Origin: Symsagittifera roscoffensis
Lineage: Eukaryota > Xenacoelomorpha > Acoela > Convolutidae
DNA: 64,000 bases
Direction of reading: 5' to 3'
NCBI RefSeq assembly: GCF_963678635.1
Contig: NC_087062.1
Span: 24,818,177 to 24,882,176, forward strand
Shown piece by piece: positions 38,901 through 51,200 of this stretch. The translations under genes were made by a program, and so were the position numbers. Every line of letters begins with the position of its first letter. Position 1 is the stretch's first letter. The notes under the pieces were generated by a model. It did no database searches. It was given only the letters and a program-made list of their open reading frames with translations, and had not been told where the DNA came from.

Positions 38901-41900
38901 AGACTTGAAAGTCGCTAATAACTACATATGTGCATTCATAGATATTGATGCATTTATGAATGCATTTAGATATATATGCACTTTTTGAGTTCAATTGAAA
39001 TTCATCTGCTGAAAGTGACGTAAATAGCACTCTACAAATACGAACGTCGAAATGGCCCAAAAAAAACGTGAACGATTTCTGTTTCGATAGTAGAATTTAT
39101 TTCTTAGATTTCCAGCGGAATAAAAACTTCACCTATTGATCCAGTTGTCTCTAATCGGGTTCATGCTATCAAAAAGCGCCAATCATAGATTGTTCTAGAA
39201 ATTCTAAGAGCTTGAAGGGCATCTATTTTCTTTGAAATTCGAGTTTTTTATGCATACTTGCGTTCATTACTCTTTTCCAATCTTCAATTGGCTGTTTTTT
39301 CTATGCTCACTATAAATTTTCCCAATATCGCAAAAATTGAATTGTTACGCTTGAGATTAGCAAGCGTTATCAATTTGGAATAAAGACTTTTTTCGGATTA
39401 ACAATTTAAACAATCACTTGTATCTTGATTCACATTGAGTTCAATTTTCTATGCGTTGCCGGCCAATTTAGCTTGGAGGGTCAAAGAAAATTGTCGGCAA
39501 AATCTTTGTCGGCTTATTTGTCTCATCTTGAAATCTTTTTTTTTGCTGCGCGCTTTGTTTAATGTTGCGTCTAGTGTTTGATTTGTTTCTAAAATTTGTA
39601 GTTATACTTACCTTGACTTCGTCTTTCCTTTGTTTTTTGTTTCTCTTAAAAAAAATTCTTAATTATTTCCGACATATTTTTTACCGGCCTACTGGATTTT
39701 ATATATGGATTTTATTTCAGTTTTTGTCGGATTACTTGCTCGCCGTCTTTCTTCAAATAAGTTATTCTTTATTATATATATATTTTTTCCAATTTGATTT
39801 CGAGCTTCGAAAGTATACTTTCATAGGTTATTAATTAAAAATAATGAACGTAGTGAAGAATCTCTGATAGGTCTTGCTGATTTTTTTTTTCAGGAACAGA
39901 CTTGAAAGTCGCTAATAACTACATATATGCATTCATAGATATTGATGCATTTATGAATGCATTTAGATATATATGCACTTTTTGAGTTCAATTGGAATTC
40001 ATCTGCTGAAAGTGACGTAAATAGCACTCTCCAAATACGAACGTCGAAATGGCCCAAAAAACGTGAACGATTTCTGTTTCGATAGTAGAATTTATTTTTT
40101 AGATTTCCAGCGGAATAAAAACTTCACCTATTGATCCAGTTTTCTCTAGTCGGGTTCATGCTATCAAAAAGCGCCAATCATAAATTGTTCTAGAAGTTCA
40201 AACAGCTTGAAGGGCATCTTTTTTTCTTTGAAATTAGAGTTTGGTGACATTCTAAGACATGTTTTATTGTTCCAATTACTTGAAAAATGGGGAGGAAGTT
40301 TGTATTCTGGTGCCTTTTTCACGCAAAATCAGCTGCCACAAATAATCATCAGGGAGAGTTGAGCGATATATCATGTTAAATCCCTTTCAATAGTGATTCA
40401 AATTACATTGAAATATTATGAAAAATTTTTCCCAGAGTCGAAAAAGCCGCTCTACAGTTTTTGAATTTTGTCTAAACTCGAGCGAGTAAAGCGAGCGAGC
40501 ACGTTTATTTAGGCTTAATCCTCGTTTACTTAGGCTCGAGCACATTTATTTACGCTCGAACAAGTTTATTTAGGATCGTTTACAAGTATGCTGAATTTAA
40601 ATTTTATTTGAATAGATTAATTTTTTGAAGGTTTTTAATGCCATTTTGGGAATCAAAAACTTCAGAAATTCAAAACGTTTTCTGCAAAAAAAAAGATTTT
40701 TCTTTGTTTTTCTAGTCATTTTTCTGCAGAAACTATTGTCTTGTTTGCCGATATTACTATGACTGTCAATAATGCCTAAGTTATAGTATTACGTCAGTAC
40801 CTTCTCTGACATCACTCAGAAAAAAACTACACCATTTTGAAGAAAAAAAACTGTTTAGATTTTTAAATTCGTCGTTTAAAAATCGTGGATTTTTAAAGAC
40901 TATGGTCGAAACATTCTGTGCAAATTGCACAGTAACCGGCTATCCTTGTTGAACGTATGGCCGCTTAGCACTTTGCTCATAAAGGTGTCTAATTTTAAGA
41001 GTTTTGGCATATTATTTTGTATCGCAAGTATTGTGAAGCTCAGCTTCGCCTCTGTAACTTTCATATTTTTTTCGTTCTTTTTGGCTTAAAATACGGTTCA
41101 AATTTTCAATCAGTTTTTTCTTTGGTGTAAATTAGTAACAAGCAAAAAGTTTCACCGGTTTTTTTCTCGCAATGAGATAATTTCTTCTAGCTTTTTGTCG
41201 CAGTTTCTTTTTAATTGCACCGGTCCTACTCAATGCAGGACCAACCGTGAGGGAAAGGGGATGTTATTTATTTTGCCGTAGCCGATCCCATCTCGAAGAG
41301 GCGGATCACACTGGGACCCTGTCACCGAAGTGGGGTTCGAACGCAATCAGGACTGCAGGCTTGAACATGATATATCACGCGACCTCGCACAGCAATGGCT
41401 TTGCTATACCTAATTTTCAGACAAAAAAAGCACTCGAATGCAATGTTTGTTCACACCACCTACTCAGAAAAATAACGAAATGAGTCAAATAACCTATGCG
41501 TCAAGTTCAACTTGTAGCTAAAGTATTTTCCTGGTTTTTCTTCATTATTTTTTATTGTTATTAGTCAACTTATTAGTCTCCGTCATAGAAATACTTGTAA
41601 CGCTTACATTAATGAGCTGCATATCGTTTTAAAAACAGCATCAACTTAACTTTTTTTAAAATTCTAGGCACATTCAGAAGCTCAGACGGCTGCTAAGAGA
41701 TATGACAGGGCCATATCTACCCATCAAGCAGCCCAGCAGATGGTGTCAGTGGCCGAGACGGGATTTCAAAACAGTTCAAGAGCATCCAGGTAAGGTCACA
41801 GAGATACTTTTAATTGAATGAAGTGAGTTTGCCTGTATTTAGGTCAAGTGTTTTTATTATTTATTTTTTTTATAAACTTCGGATAGAAATTTTTTCTGTG

Positions 41901-44900
41901 TGAACTATATTATTTAGGTTAAAAAATTGGCTTTTCGTTCCGAAGATTGTCTCAATAACCTTTCGACTTGTGGCTAGTATAAAGCTTCGCCTGTTTCATA
42001 AAATGTGGTATATAAACCAGCCGAAGTATAAACCAGCCGAGGTATCAACCTGCCGAAAGTATGTAAGCGTTATGTAATTGTTGTAACTATTATGTAAAAG
42101 CTACGAAAGTCATGCAAGTTTCATTGATGTGACGTAACGTCTCAATGGGCTTACACACTCGGCGCATTTTCAATTGGTTTATACTTCGGCTGGTTTATTT
42201 ACTCTCTCATAAAAGTGTCGATTTTCTTTTTTTTTCAGGAAAAAGTCTTAAATTTTGTTCACGCTCAATTTGGATTTTTCGCGGCTTGGCATGTGATTTT
42301 TTTAAAGTTCAGTGCATTTCTTTTGCTAAAAGGAAGGCTAACTCCACTACCGAACAGAAAAATTGTAAAGGTCATGAAAAACATTTGATTAACATGAATT
42401 TAATTATCAGATTTCCCAGCGAAATCAAAGTTTTACCTATCGATCCAGTTATCTCAAATTGGGATAATTTTAACAAAAAAGTGTCCATCATAAATTGTTC
42501 TACAAATTCGAAAAGCTTTAAGGCCATCGATTGCTTTTTTTTAGTTTTCTTGCGTTCACTACTTTTTTCCAACTGTAAGTTGGCTTTGTTTTTTCGAAAA
42601 GCTTTCCTCAAATTGTACTCCATTCAAGACAAGCAAATGACACTTTTTTAGATAGTTTTCTTCATATTAAAAAAAAATTGTTTGAAAACCTGAAATCGAT
42701 TGAGTGGCTTCGGTCTTTTATGTCCACTGTCTTGTAATGCTATTACGGGAATGTGGCGTAGTGTGATAGTACGATGCAGTTGGTACATAGTTCGTAAATA
42801 AAGTTGGTATTTTTGGTTGCATTTTTGAATTAGAAGGCTGAATTAGCAGTATAATTACATGTGCTTTGACAGTTGACTAGTAATTAGTTAATCTAGTTAA
42901 TGCTTTTCTTTATTCAATTGAACCGGAAACAGCTATTTGTTTCATACAACAGTACAATAATTTACGTTCCACTTAAGAAATTTTCCTATTCGATATCCTT
43001 CGCGAGATGTTTGAAATGCATAATTTATACGCAATGTGGTTTAATAGATTCTAATTTATTATCTGCAAAATTGGATTGGTTGCCGTTTGCTTATTACATT
43101 CCTGATAATTACATGCAAAATTGAGTTTGCGCATTTTAAGTATTCCGATTTTTGCCGCATTCTCGCTCGTGTTTGCGAAGTTGCAGTTTTGCCTCTGTGT
43201 GTACTTGTGGCATCGGAATTGGTTTGAAGCTACGCTTCGTCTGTTTAACAGTCTAATTTTTCAAGTGAGCTAGCACCCAAGTCACAGATACTGTTATTTC
43301 TAACCCCAAATATGCAAAGAAAGATGTTTCGCGAATAAATGGAAGCGCGACACTTTATCTCCTAGTCGATCTTCGGATCCGGCTCAAAGAAAGTTTGTTT
43401 TTCAATACCTATTTTTGCTTTTAAACATTTTTTGCCTTCTTACAGCTGTTCTGAACAGTTTAATCTATTGTGTTTGCCAAGTGCAGCTCAGCAGCATATG
43501 TTGTTTTAGAAAAAAAAATAGGTAAAATTTTTAATTTGCTACCTCATTCATTTATCCGGCTTCAAAGTTTTCTTGAAAAATTGGGTTCTCTCACTGTTTC
43601 TTGAAAGATTTCTTCAGGGATTCAGTTGGTGCGGTGATCAGATTTTTGAAGCAAAACTGATCTTAGTAATTGATGGTTATTCCTTGTGTATATATTTTTT
43701 CTAAATACAAAGTTGTTTGATTTGTTCGTATCTGTACAGAACAGTCCCATACAAAACATTCCAATACAAAACAATCGAAAAATCATAGTAAAGTTCAAAA
43801 AAACACTCCCATACAAAACAGTCCCAAAACTAGTCCCATTGCTCGAAGTGATAATTTTTCCTGAAGCTGATGAGAAAATTTATCTCACATTAAACACATT
43901 TTGATTCCAACTAATCCGGATTACAATAGGTAGTATAGCAGAGAAACTAGAACCTAGATAACAGCAACCTAGAACAACCTAGATAATGAATACATACAAG
44001 GTGTTGGTTTTTCTTTTCCCCCCTCTCAACTCTCTGAGGTTGAACCCTTTGTTGTACCCTAGATATACCTGTTATCATATTTACCCGAATCTTTTTCCGG
44101 AAAATTTGAAAATTTTTTGCGCCGGCGCGGATTGGATCTTTTGATCTCTAGAGTTTGAGTCTAATGCTTTCACCACTATACCATGAGGACTTCGATTTTC
44201 ATCTGAATTATTGTTCCATTTTTGGCTCTTTGATCTTTAATCACGCTCATGTTTGAGTGTTCAAAGCGTAATTCAATTCTGTCGGCACCAAAAGATCAAG
44301 GTCAAAAAATTCAAATGGTTTTGGACTGTTTTGTATGAGACTGTTTTTAAGAACCTTTTTTGATGTTTCGGACTCTTTTTTATGGGACTGTTTTGTATAT
44401 GCACCGATTTGTTATAGTTTGTGAAGATGTATATGCACCGATTTGTTATAGTTTGTTATAGATGTTATGAATATTATGATGATTCATCAAATAGTTTTTT
44501 GTTCCAGTTAGCAGACTTTTTTAAATTATAAGTAAATGTTTCCTGAGTTTACCTCGTCCCCTCTCTCCTACCCCCAAAGAATCGGGAAAAAGATTTGTTC
44601 TGCAGCGATAACTGTCATCGGATCAGTATCTGCTGCCTGCTGAGCAGCGGGTTGATTTTTTTGCTCTCCAGAGTCTCCTTAGTGGGTCAATGGTTTGCAT
44701 TTTTTCCTGTCAGTATTTCCTTGCAATGTTTGCTTGCAATGATTTTTGATTCGTTGTAATGATTTAAAGATTTTTGTTTTTCATGATTCAGATCTGCGTC
44801 AGTCGAAATCATAACCTCCGATGAAATCGAAGCTGGAACCAGTTTGGATTCGAATGCGACAAAGACAGCGGCAGATCCAAATACATCTGGCTCGTTTGAC

Positions 44901-47863
44901 TTAGCATGGCAAGAAATGTTAAACGTGGCGGTCAGTAAAGTATACGAGGCTGAGAAAGAATTGACTGACAGTGAGATCCAACATCAGACTAAGATGAAAG
45001 CTTGTGTTGCACTGGAGGCACAGTTAAAGGCATTGGAAAAAAATTTGAAGAGTTCTATCAAAAAGTCGAGGTCAGAACTAGAATATATCATTTTTCTTAA
45101 ATATCTAAAGATTTCGTTCCCAAGGTTACGATTTCGCCTCTCTTTTCAGGGCGTTCATTTTAGTAGGTTAAATGAATATTTGTTGTTTCAACCTATTCAC
45201 GAAGCGCGAAGGATCTATGGCGTATACTGTGTATATTTCTCATAAGTATTTTGACTAAATTGAAGAAAGCTCGTAGGGGTCAAGTATAAAATCATATGAA
45301 AGCCCTTTTGGTCGCGACTCGCATTACAAAAGAAATCAGTCACCTAAAAAATTTAATTTTTTTTCGATTTTCAGACCAAATTTCACAACTCAAACTGGAT
45401 AACACCCAATCCAATTCTAGGAACAATGAAATCTCATTCTCGTAGTTTTTTTTATCTAATTCAATTGCACATTTTCTAAAACAAGGAATTGTAGAAAGAT
45501 TTTTTTTTCAATTTAGAAAAATCTTCTGATTTTTGGTTTCTTTTTAACTGCGATTACTCTGCTATCTGCACAGCCAACGGCTGTCCTCATTTGATCTAAA
45601 AAATGTGCTAAAGTTTTTTGTCTTATTTTTATTTCGTCATTATTAAAATTCGATGAACAAAGTGAAGATTTTTGTATAGGTTGTTTAAGAAAAATTAATG
45701 AACGTAGCGAGGACTCTTATTTAGGTCTGCTGATTTTTTTGTTTGTTTTTCAGGAAAAAGTCTTAAAATTTGTTCACGCTCAATTTTTATTTTTCGCGGT
45801 TTGACTTGTGATTTCTTTTTAAGTTCAGTGCATTTCTATTGTTAAAAGGATGGCAAACTCCACTATCGAACTGCAAAATTGTAATGGTAACGAAAAACGT
45901 GATCGACATCTAATTTCGAAAATGGAAATTAGTTATCAGATTTCTCAGCGAAATAAAAGTTTTACCTATTGATCCAACAAGTTAATTTTAACCTAAAAGT
46001 GTCCATTGTAAATTTTTTGTACAAATTCAAAGAGCTTCAAGGTCATCTATTTTCTTCGAAATTCCAAAGTTGAAGATTTTTCAAAAAGTAAGTCGTTTTT
46101 TTTTCAGTTTCCTTGCGTTCACTAGTTGAACTCTCAGTTGGCTATGCTTTATTTATGATAATTTTTTTTGTTTCTCTTTCATTTCCTTTGTTAAAACGAA
46201 GGTAAAATTTATTCACGAACAGTAAAGGTAACGGAAAATGTGATCGATTTCTAATTTCGAGAGTGCATTTGAATTTTCAGTTTTACCAGCTGAATTTAAA
46301 CTAACTTATTGATTCAGTTTTCTCAATGGAATTGATTTTATTTTAAAAGTGTCCATCATTTATTGTAATGGAATTGATTTTATTTTAAAAGTGTCCATCA
46401 TTTATTGTTTTTGAAGTTCAAAGAGCTTTACAGCCATATGTTTTTTCTTTGAAATTCAATATTTTTCTGCTTCCTTGTGTTGATGAATCTTTTCCAACGG
46501 TCTATCGGCCATATATATATAAATTCAAATTTAAGCAGCATTCTGCGCATATGGTGTATTGGTAACACTCATGGTTGACATGACAGGTCTGGATTTCGAA
46601 TCCTGTCGGGACTTATATTTTTGCAAACTGAAAATCTTCGACTATTTTTAGACAATCGTACTTCGTCGGTCTGTTTATTTTTGTCGGCTTTGTTACCGCA
46701 GGACCTACTTTTTGAAGTTTTAGCGTTTTTAAATGCTATTATTGAATTTTCTAATAGTGCAGGTAATTGAGTTCCAAAATTTTTCAGATTTATTTTCCAA
46801 TTTTTTTTGACCAAAAAATAACGATTTTTAAGACTTTTTTGTATTTTTTGGTTCATCTGCACGTGGCCATAGTCATTCATTTTCGTATCGGTAATAGTGG
46901 TAATATCAGCTTCGCATCTGTGTTTATTTATTGCATAATTTGAAAAAAAAATTCAGACCCTACTACGAAACAAAATCAGTCCGTAATTTTCAACTGGAGG
47001 AACAATTGCGAAGGATCAAACACTTGGAAGTCAAGATAGTAGAAAGTAAGCAGAAATACACTGCAGCATTGCGCAATTTGGAGGCGATAAGCGAAGAGAT
47101 TCATTTCAGAAGGGAGAGTAAATTAGGACCTAGAGGTCAAGGGGTTGGGGCTGAACATACAGAAACACAGCTTGGTGAAAATGAAACGACTGTGAACAAA
47201 AGTGAAACGATCAGCGAAGAAACTGTGATCACTTTCGACCGGAATTTACCTGACAACTTTGACCAGAAAAGTAGTATTACTGTTACGCCGAAGCATCTGG
47301 CTACAAGTAATGGTCAAAATAATACTACTTCAAAGCCTTCAAGCATGCGTGAAGGTCCCATTGGAGCTGACGCAGATGTTAAAACACCAAAATTAGCTAC
47401 TCAAAAAAGTAATATAAGTGACAAATTGACAGCTTCGACTGAGAGTAAGTCAAGTGTGACATCACTTCGGAGCCAATTCTCGGCTCTGACACCCGAAGAT
47501 GCAAAAAAGTTGGCGAAAGGCGAGACCAATATTGGCGAACTATTGAATTTAAGCGAAGAGGGGGAAGAGCGTGAAATGTTTTCAGCAAAAATTGAGTCCG
47601 ATATCAAAAAACTATCAGCCAATGATTTGTCATCTTCTTTTCAAAATATTTCAACTCGAGATGTTGATAATGAAGATGATTATCCTTCGACCGTTTCGAC
47701 GCCGGTAAAGTTACGTAGGCGAATCGAAAGCGAAAGCAATAGCAGATCTAGTTCAACTGCTGGACATATTCCGAGCTCAAGTTCTGCATCGTCAACAGTC
47801 GGCAAATTGAATCATTCCAGATCCAAATCAGAAGAAAAGCTCTACCAAAACCCAGAAAACTAA
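35953..47863 (+). CDS. SH3BP5: SH3BP5-like protein (SH3-domain-binding protein 5 family), five coding exons
   Basis: Exons: 35,939-36,012 (ATG at 35,953), 36,093-36,284, 41,668-41,789, 44,792-45,070, 46,957-47,863 (TAA). All junctions are GT/AG and in phase, giving about 519 aa. The first half is the long antiparallel coiled coil of the family: DLDPRIQ, KLKSVIEKSRPYYDMKEK, AHSEAQTAAKRYDRAI, SFDLAWQEMLNVAVSKVYEA, RPYYETKSVRNFQLEEQL, NLEAISEEIHFRRE, GPRGQGVGAE. Vertebrate SH3BP5 (Sab) is a mitochondrial JNK-binding protein, and the family is a guanine-exchange factor for Rab11. The C-terminal third is Ser/Thr-rich and disordered, as in relatives. Intron 2 is expanded by a tandem repeat array. 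A 3' splice site lies 14 nt before the ATG, so an upstream exon or a trans-spliced leader is implied. SH3BP5L cannot be told from SH3BP5 here. Confidence 0.9.
36655..40243. repeat. Tandem array, period about 1.0 kb, about 3.5 copies, in SH3BP5-like intron 2
   Basis: The anchor GGATTACTTGC(C/T)CGCCG recurs at 36,697, 37,726, 38,728 and 39,730, giving periods of 1,029, 1,002 and 1,002 bp. Copies are nearly the same throughout. Each holds an R1-type start (TTAATTAAGAGTAATGAACG), the palindrome-like GATGCATTTATGAATGCATT, and a near-repeat end (GCCGGCCTACTGGATTTTAT). The last copy breaks at about 40,243. Small minus-strand open frames repeat with the unit and are not genes. Confidence 0.85.
40244..40960. 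repeat. Dispersed repeat R4, copy 1
   Basis: It shares blocks in order with 61,560-62,260: AATGGGGAGGAA, CACGCAAAATCAG, CACAAATAAT, TTTTTCTGCA, TACTATGACT, and AACATTCTGTGC followed by TTGCACAGTAACCGG. No coding capacity. It contains a run of CGAGCGAG/TTTATTTAGGCT words at 40,480-40,570. Confidence 0.6.
40961..41667. other. Rest of SH3BP5-like intron 2, with a SINE-like piece
   Basis: 41,215-41,400 is GC-richer than the intron and contains a tRNA-box-like stretch (GTGGGGTTCGAACGC) in a region with TCCCATCTCGAAGAGGCGG. This suggests a tRNA-derived SINE or a pseudogene. The remainder shows only the small hairpin word GTGAAGCTCAGCTTCGCCTC at about 41,033. No gene. Confidence 0.35.
42011..42200. 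mobile_element. MITE-2 (about 190 bp)
   Basis: Inverted repeats: TATAAACCAGCCGAAGTATA at 42,011 and TATACTTCGGCTGGTTTATT at 42,180-42,199. The left arm has an extra copy of AACCAGCCGA. No coding capacity. Target duplication not clear, possibly TA. Confidence 0.5.
42205..42650 (+). repeat. Dispersed repeat R1 copy
   Basis: Contains the R1 core in order: CAGGAAAAAGTCTTAAA, TTTGTTCACGCTCAA, AGTTCAGTGCATTTC, GGAAGGCTAACTCCACT, CAGATTTCCCAGCGAAAT, CTATCGATCCAG, GTCCATCATAAATTGTTCTAC. The 5' hairpin is missing. Confidence 0.65.
42840..43215 (+). repeat. Dispersed repeat R3 copy
   Basis: Shares AGCTATTTGTTTCA..CAACAGTACAATAAT, GAAATGCATAATTTAT and ACATGCAAAATT with 60,900-61,130, and ends in the hairpin-type word GTTTGCGAAGTTGCAG with TTTGCCTCTGTG. 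Confidence 0.55.
43733..44401. mobile_element. Inverted-repeat element (about 0.67 kb) in SH3BP5-like intron 3
   Basis: Ends are inverted copies: left TGTACAGAACAGTCCCATAC plus a second TCCCATACAAAACAGTCCC; right GGACTGTTTTGTATGAGACT and ATGGGACTGTTTTGTATATG. The interior has a tRNA-like stretch. No transposase. Likely a non-autonomous DNA element. Directly to its right a 33-bp word with TATGCACCGATTTGTTATAG is tandemly doubled. Confidence 0.45.
44118..44192 (-). repeat. tRNA-like (Leu-type) fragment, minus strand
   Basis: The minus strand reads TCCTCATGGTATAGTGGTGA (D-arm/A-box-like), TTAGACTCAAACTCTAG (anticodon-arm-like, loop CTCAAAC) and GATCCAATCC (B-box-like). The acceptor stem does not pair well, so it is a SINE head or pseudogene, not a working tRNA. 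Confidence 0.35.
45640..46165 (+). repeat. Dispersed repeat R1 copy
   Basis: Long R1 copy: ACGTAGCGAGGACTCTTATT, TTTCAGGAAAAAGTCTTAAAA, TTTGTTCACGCTCAA, GTGATCGACATCTAATTTCG, CTATTGATCCAAC, CAAAGAGCTTCAAGGTCATC and TTGCGTTCACTAG. A partial hairpin start precedes it (AAAATTCGATGAACAAAGTG). Confidence 0.65.
46166..46480 (+). repeat. Dispersed repeat R1, partial, with a 46-bp tandem duplication
   Basis: R1-like blocks (GAAAATGTGATCGATTTCTAA, TTGATTCAGTTTTCTCAATGG, AAAGAGCTTTACAGCC). The word AATGGAATTGATTTTATTTT plus the next 26 bp occurs twice in a row (about 46,325-46,410). Confidence 0.5.
46550..46612 (+). repeat. tRNA-like fragment
   Basis: TGGTGTATTGGTAACACTCA (A-box-like) and GGATTTCGAATCCTGTC (B-box/T-arm-like) lie at tRNA spacing. 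Stems are imperfect. Probably a SINE or tRNA pseudogene. Confidence 0.35.
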
Positions 47864-48202
47864 AATAATTGTTTTTATTTCTTTAAAATGTCCTAACTTG
47901 TGTAGTTTAACAATAGTTGTGCAAATAATCTGAATTAGTTAGTGTTCCGAGTAAAATTTAACTAATTATTGGTTTTTATTATAATCACCGCCAGTTTTAT
48001 ATGTTGTAGTACATTTGTTAGCCCACTTTGATTCATGTTGCTACGTTTTTGTGGCGTTTTCAGAAATCAGAGGTGTACTTATATGAAAACTTTTTGTTTT
48101 ACTTTTGTAAATACAAGGGGCTAAAATATTGCACCAGTCCCATGTGAGCGACGTCTATTTATAAGTTCTGAAATTTTGGTCAAATGATTTTTTTCAGATG
48201 AC

Positions 48203-51200
48203 ATGAGTGGCGAAAACTTAGCGACTGCTCCAGCTCGGGTTCCAATGACATCTGCCCAGCAGCTGGACGCTTTCAACTACAGACCGGAAAAATATGTAAC
48301 CCACCCTCCGCCAACCCAGACTTCACAATCTGCCCAAATAATGAGGCCATGGCAACATGCGCCCGCTGATTATGAATCAAGGTCGACTAGTAATTACGAT
48401 GGAAGGGCCGGATATCCTACGAATGGAAACCATAATCCAAGTCTCCCACAAGACTTCACACCTTACCCCCCTCAGTACCAATATGAACACCAACCTAATC
48501 AAAGTAACTATCAGTCATATACTACTCAAAGTGGAACTATGAACCAACAATATCCTCCTATGATTGCCGAATACAACAGAAATCGCAATTTCCAGAACCC
48601 GCAGATGTCGAGTCATGAAAATTCCGGAAGTAAGTATGCAAGTCCAGTTAATGCATACCCGAGTCCATTGGCTCCTCGTGAGTTAGCATCAGTTCCCCAA
48701 ACACCAGAAACTTACATGCCACTTCAGTCGCCAGTTGTGGCACAGACTCCTAAGCACGAAAGTTCAGATATTGTCCAGTTAAAACAATACGATCCTAGTT
48801 GGGAGAATTGGGAAATGTTTAGAAAGGATGCAAAGTTAACCGAACTCTTCCCTGGTCAAAGAAGTCAAATTAGAAGGTGCCTTCTAAGCTGCAAACAGAA
48901 TATGCGGGAATCCATTGTGCAATTGGCCAGTCATGCCACTAAGTCGTCAAATGTCGGGAGTACCTCACAAAGCAGAGGAATGCATTCCAAATTACTAATG
49001 AGTGAATTAGGTAATGTTAATATCAAAGAGGAGAAAAAAACTGAGCAGGTTGAAATAGAAGATTCAGAAGCGGAAAAGGAGAGACAGCTTGCTAGGCAGA
49101 AGTTAGAAATGGAGCGATTGGAGTATGAGAGGCTGATGGAGTTGTATGACGGAGATAGAGACCTAGTTGAGAGTGCATTGCAGCATTACAGAGAAGAGAG
49201 ACTAGCAGCGGCTGCAGCAGCGAAGACTGAAAACAGCGCAGATGAATCGGCAACGGGCAAGAAGAGAACGGCTCGGTGTGGAAAAAAGGTAAACTTTTAA
49301 TAACCTTTTTAAGAGTAATGTACGTAGTGAGTACTCTTATATAGGTCTTGCTGATTTTTTTTTATTTTTAGGAAAAAGTCTTTAAATTTGTTCACGCTCA
49401 GCTTTGATTTTTCGCGTTTTGACTTGTGATTTCTTTTTAAGCTCAGTGCATTTCTATTGTTAAAAGAAAGGCAAACTCCACTATCGAACAGCAGATTAAG
49501 ATTAAGACCATTTATCCACGGGGGAAAGGACCAACACAAGAGCTGTACAGCTCATCACGGCGAACCGCTGTTGTGCCCCTATTTAAGAATTACATGCAAT
49601 TTTTTTGGTTATTTTTCTGGGCTGGATAATGTTGCTTCACCCTCAAGCAACGAGCACGGATCATGGTGGGCCTCAAACATCCGACCTTTCGAATGAGAGG
49701 CGGAGACGTAACCATTTCACCGCCGCTCGCCTGCAAAATTATAAAGGCCCCGAAAAACGTGATTGACTACCAATTTCGAAAATGGAATTTAATTATCAGA
49801 TTTCGCAGCAAAATTAAAGTTTTACCTCTTGATTCAGTTTTCTCAAATTGGGTTAATTTTAACGAAAAAAGGTCCATCATATATTGTTCTACAAATTCGA
49901 AAAGTTTTAAGGCCATCTATTTTTTTTTCGAAATTCAGAAGTTGAAGATTTTAAAAAACAAGTCTGTGTTTATTTTAGTTTTCTTGAGTTCATTACTTTT
50001 TTCCAATTTGTAGTTGGCTATGTTTTTTCGATAAGCTTTCCTCTAATTGTACTTCATTCGAGACAAGCATATGACGCTTTCTTAGATAGTTTTTTTTGCG
50101 GTTTGACTTTCGATTCCTTATGTTCTGTCCATTTCCTTTGTTAAAAGGAAGGCAAAATTAGCTATTGTACGGCAAACGGGGGAATGATCAGGCCGGAGCG
50201 TTTGCTAGCCCTATATAACGAACAAAAATTTTACGATTGAAATGTTTGAGTTCCAGTTTATCCACAGATCGATTTAATAACTTTTGTGCTCTAGAACGAG
50301 GACGCCGTGAAAGTGACAGTAGATGCAGTCATGCCTCAAAAATGGTGCACGACAGCCAGAACACGTGCGAAAGCCACCACCAAGCAAAGATCACCAGGGG
50401 TTGGAGTTGGACTCCATATGTCTGACGTCATCAGAGACGACGCCACCTTAGCAGCACTTGGGATCCCACTTTCCGACGATGATTCGGACAAGGAAGACGA
50501 GGGCGAAAAGAGGAGTAAAATCAGTGCTGGGTTGAGGAGACCCCCAGGAGTGTCGGATGATGAGTACGAGGGTGGGGACTCAGAGAAGAGCGAAGAGTCT
50601 GACCAGGAGTCGACTGGCGACGAAGATGAAGAGGTTGATGATCTGGACTCAAAACCAGACAAGAAACGAAGTTCGACGGGGTGGTTGGCAAAACAAAAAA
50701 GAGGTAACACTAATTTTTGGCTTGTTTTTTTGTTTTGTTTCTACTTGGCTGCTGATTGACAAAATTATGAGAATTTTCTTCAATTATTTTATGGTGCCTG
50801 TTTATGTTTGCCTAAGCCTGATTTAAATCATTTATGCTTTTTCAGTTTGACAAATCATTGATTTTGTTGCGTCATCAAGGAACTATTTCAGGCAATATCT
50901 TGGATGCCAATTACGTTCCAAACCTCAAAGGTGTCGGGAGGAAAACGGAGTCAGATGATGACTTTGTGGTTGCATCCGACGATTATGACTCGGAGGAAGC
51001 CGTTGCTCAGAAGTCCGATGAAAGTAGCGACGAAATTGTCGAGTCAGAAGACAGTGGTGACTTCGGAGCGAAGCGGAAGAAATCGAAATCAAAGTCTTCT
51101 TCCAAAAAAGGAAAGAAAAAAAGTAGAAAAAGAAAAGCGGCGTTTTTCGAGGAAGAAGAAGAGGAGGAGGAGATTTCGATGGTGAAGTCGAGAGGAGTGC

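Noticed and set aside
42145-42651. Open frame of 168 codons in SH3BP5-like intron 3
   Set aside because: It lies in MITE-2 and an R1 repeat, has no recognisable features, and other R1 copies do not keep the frame.
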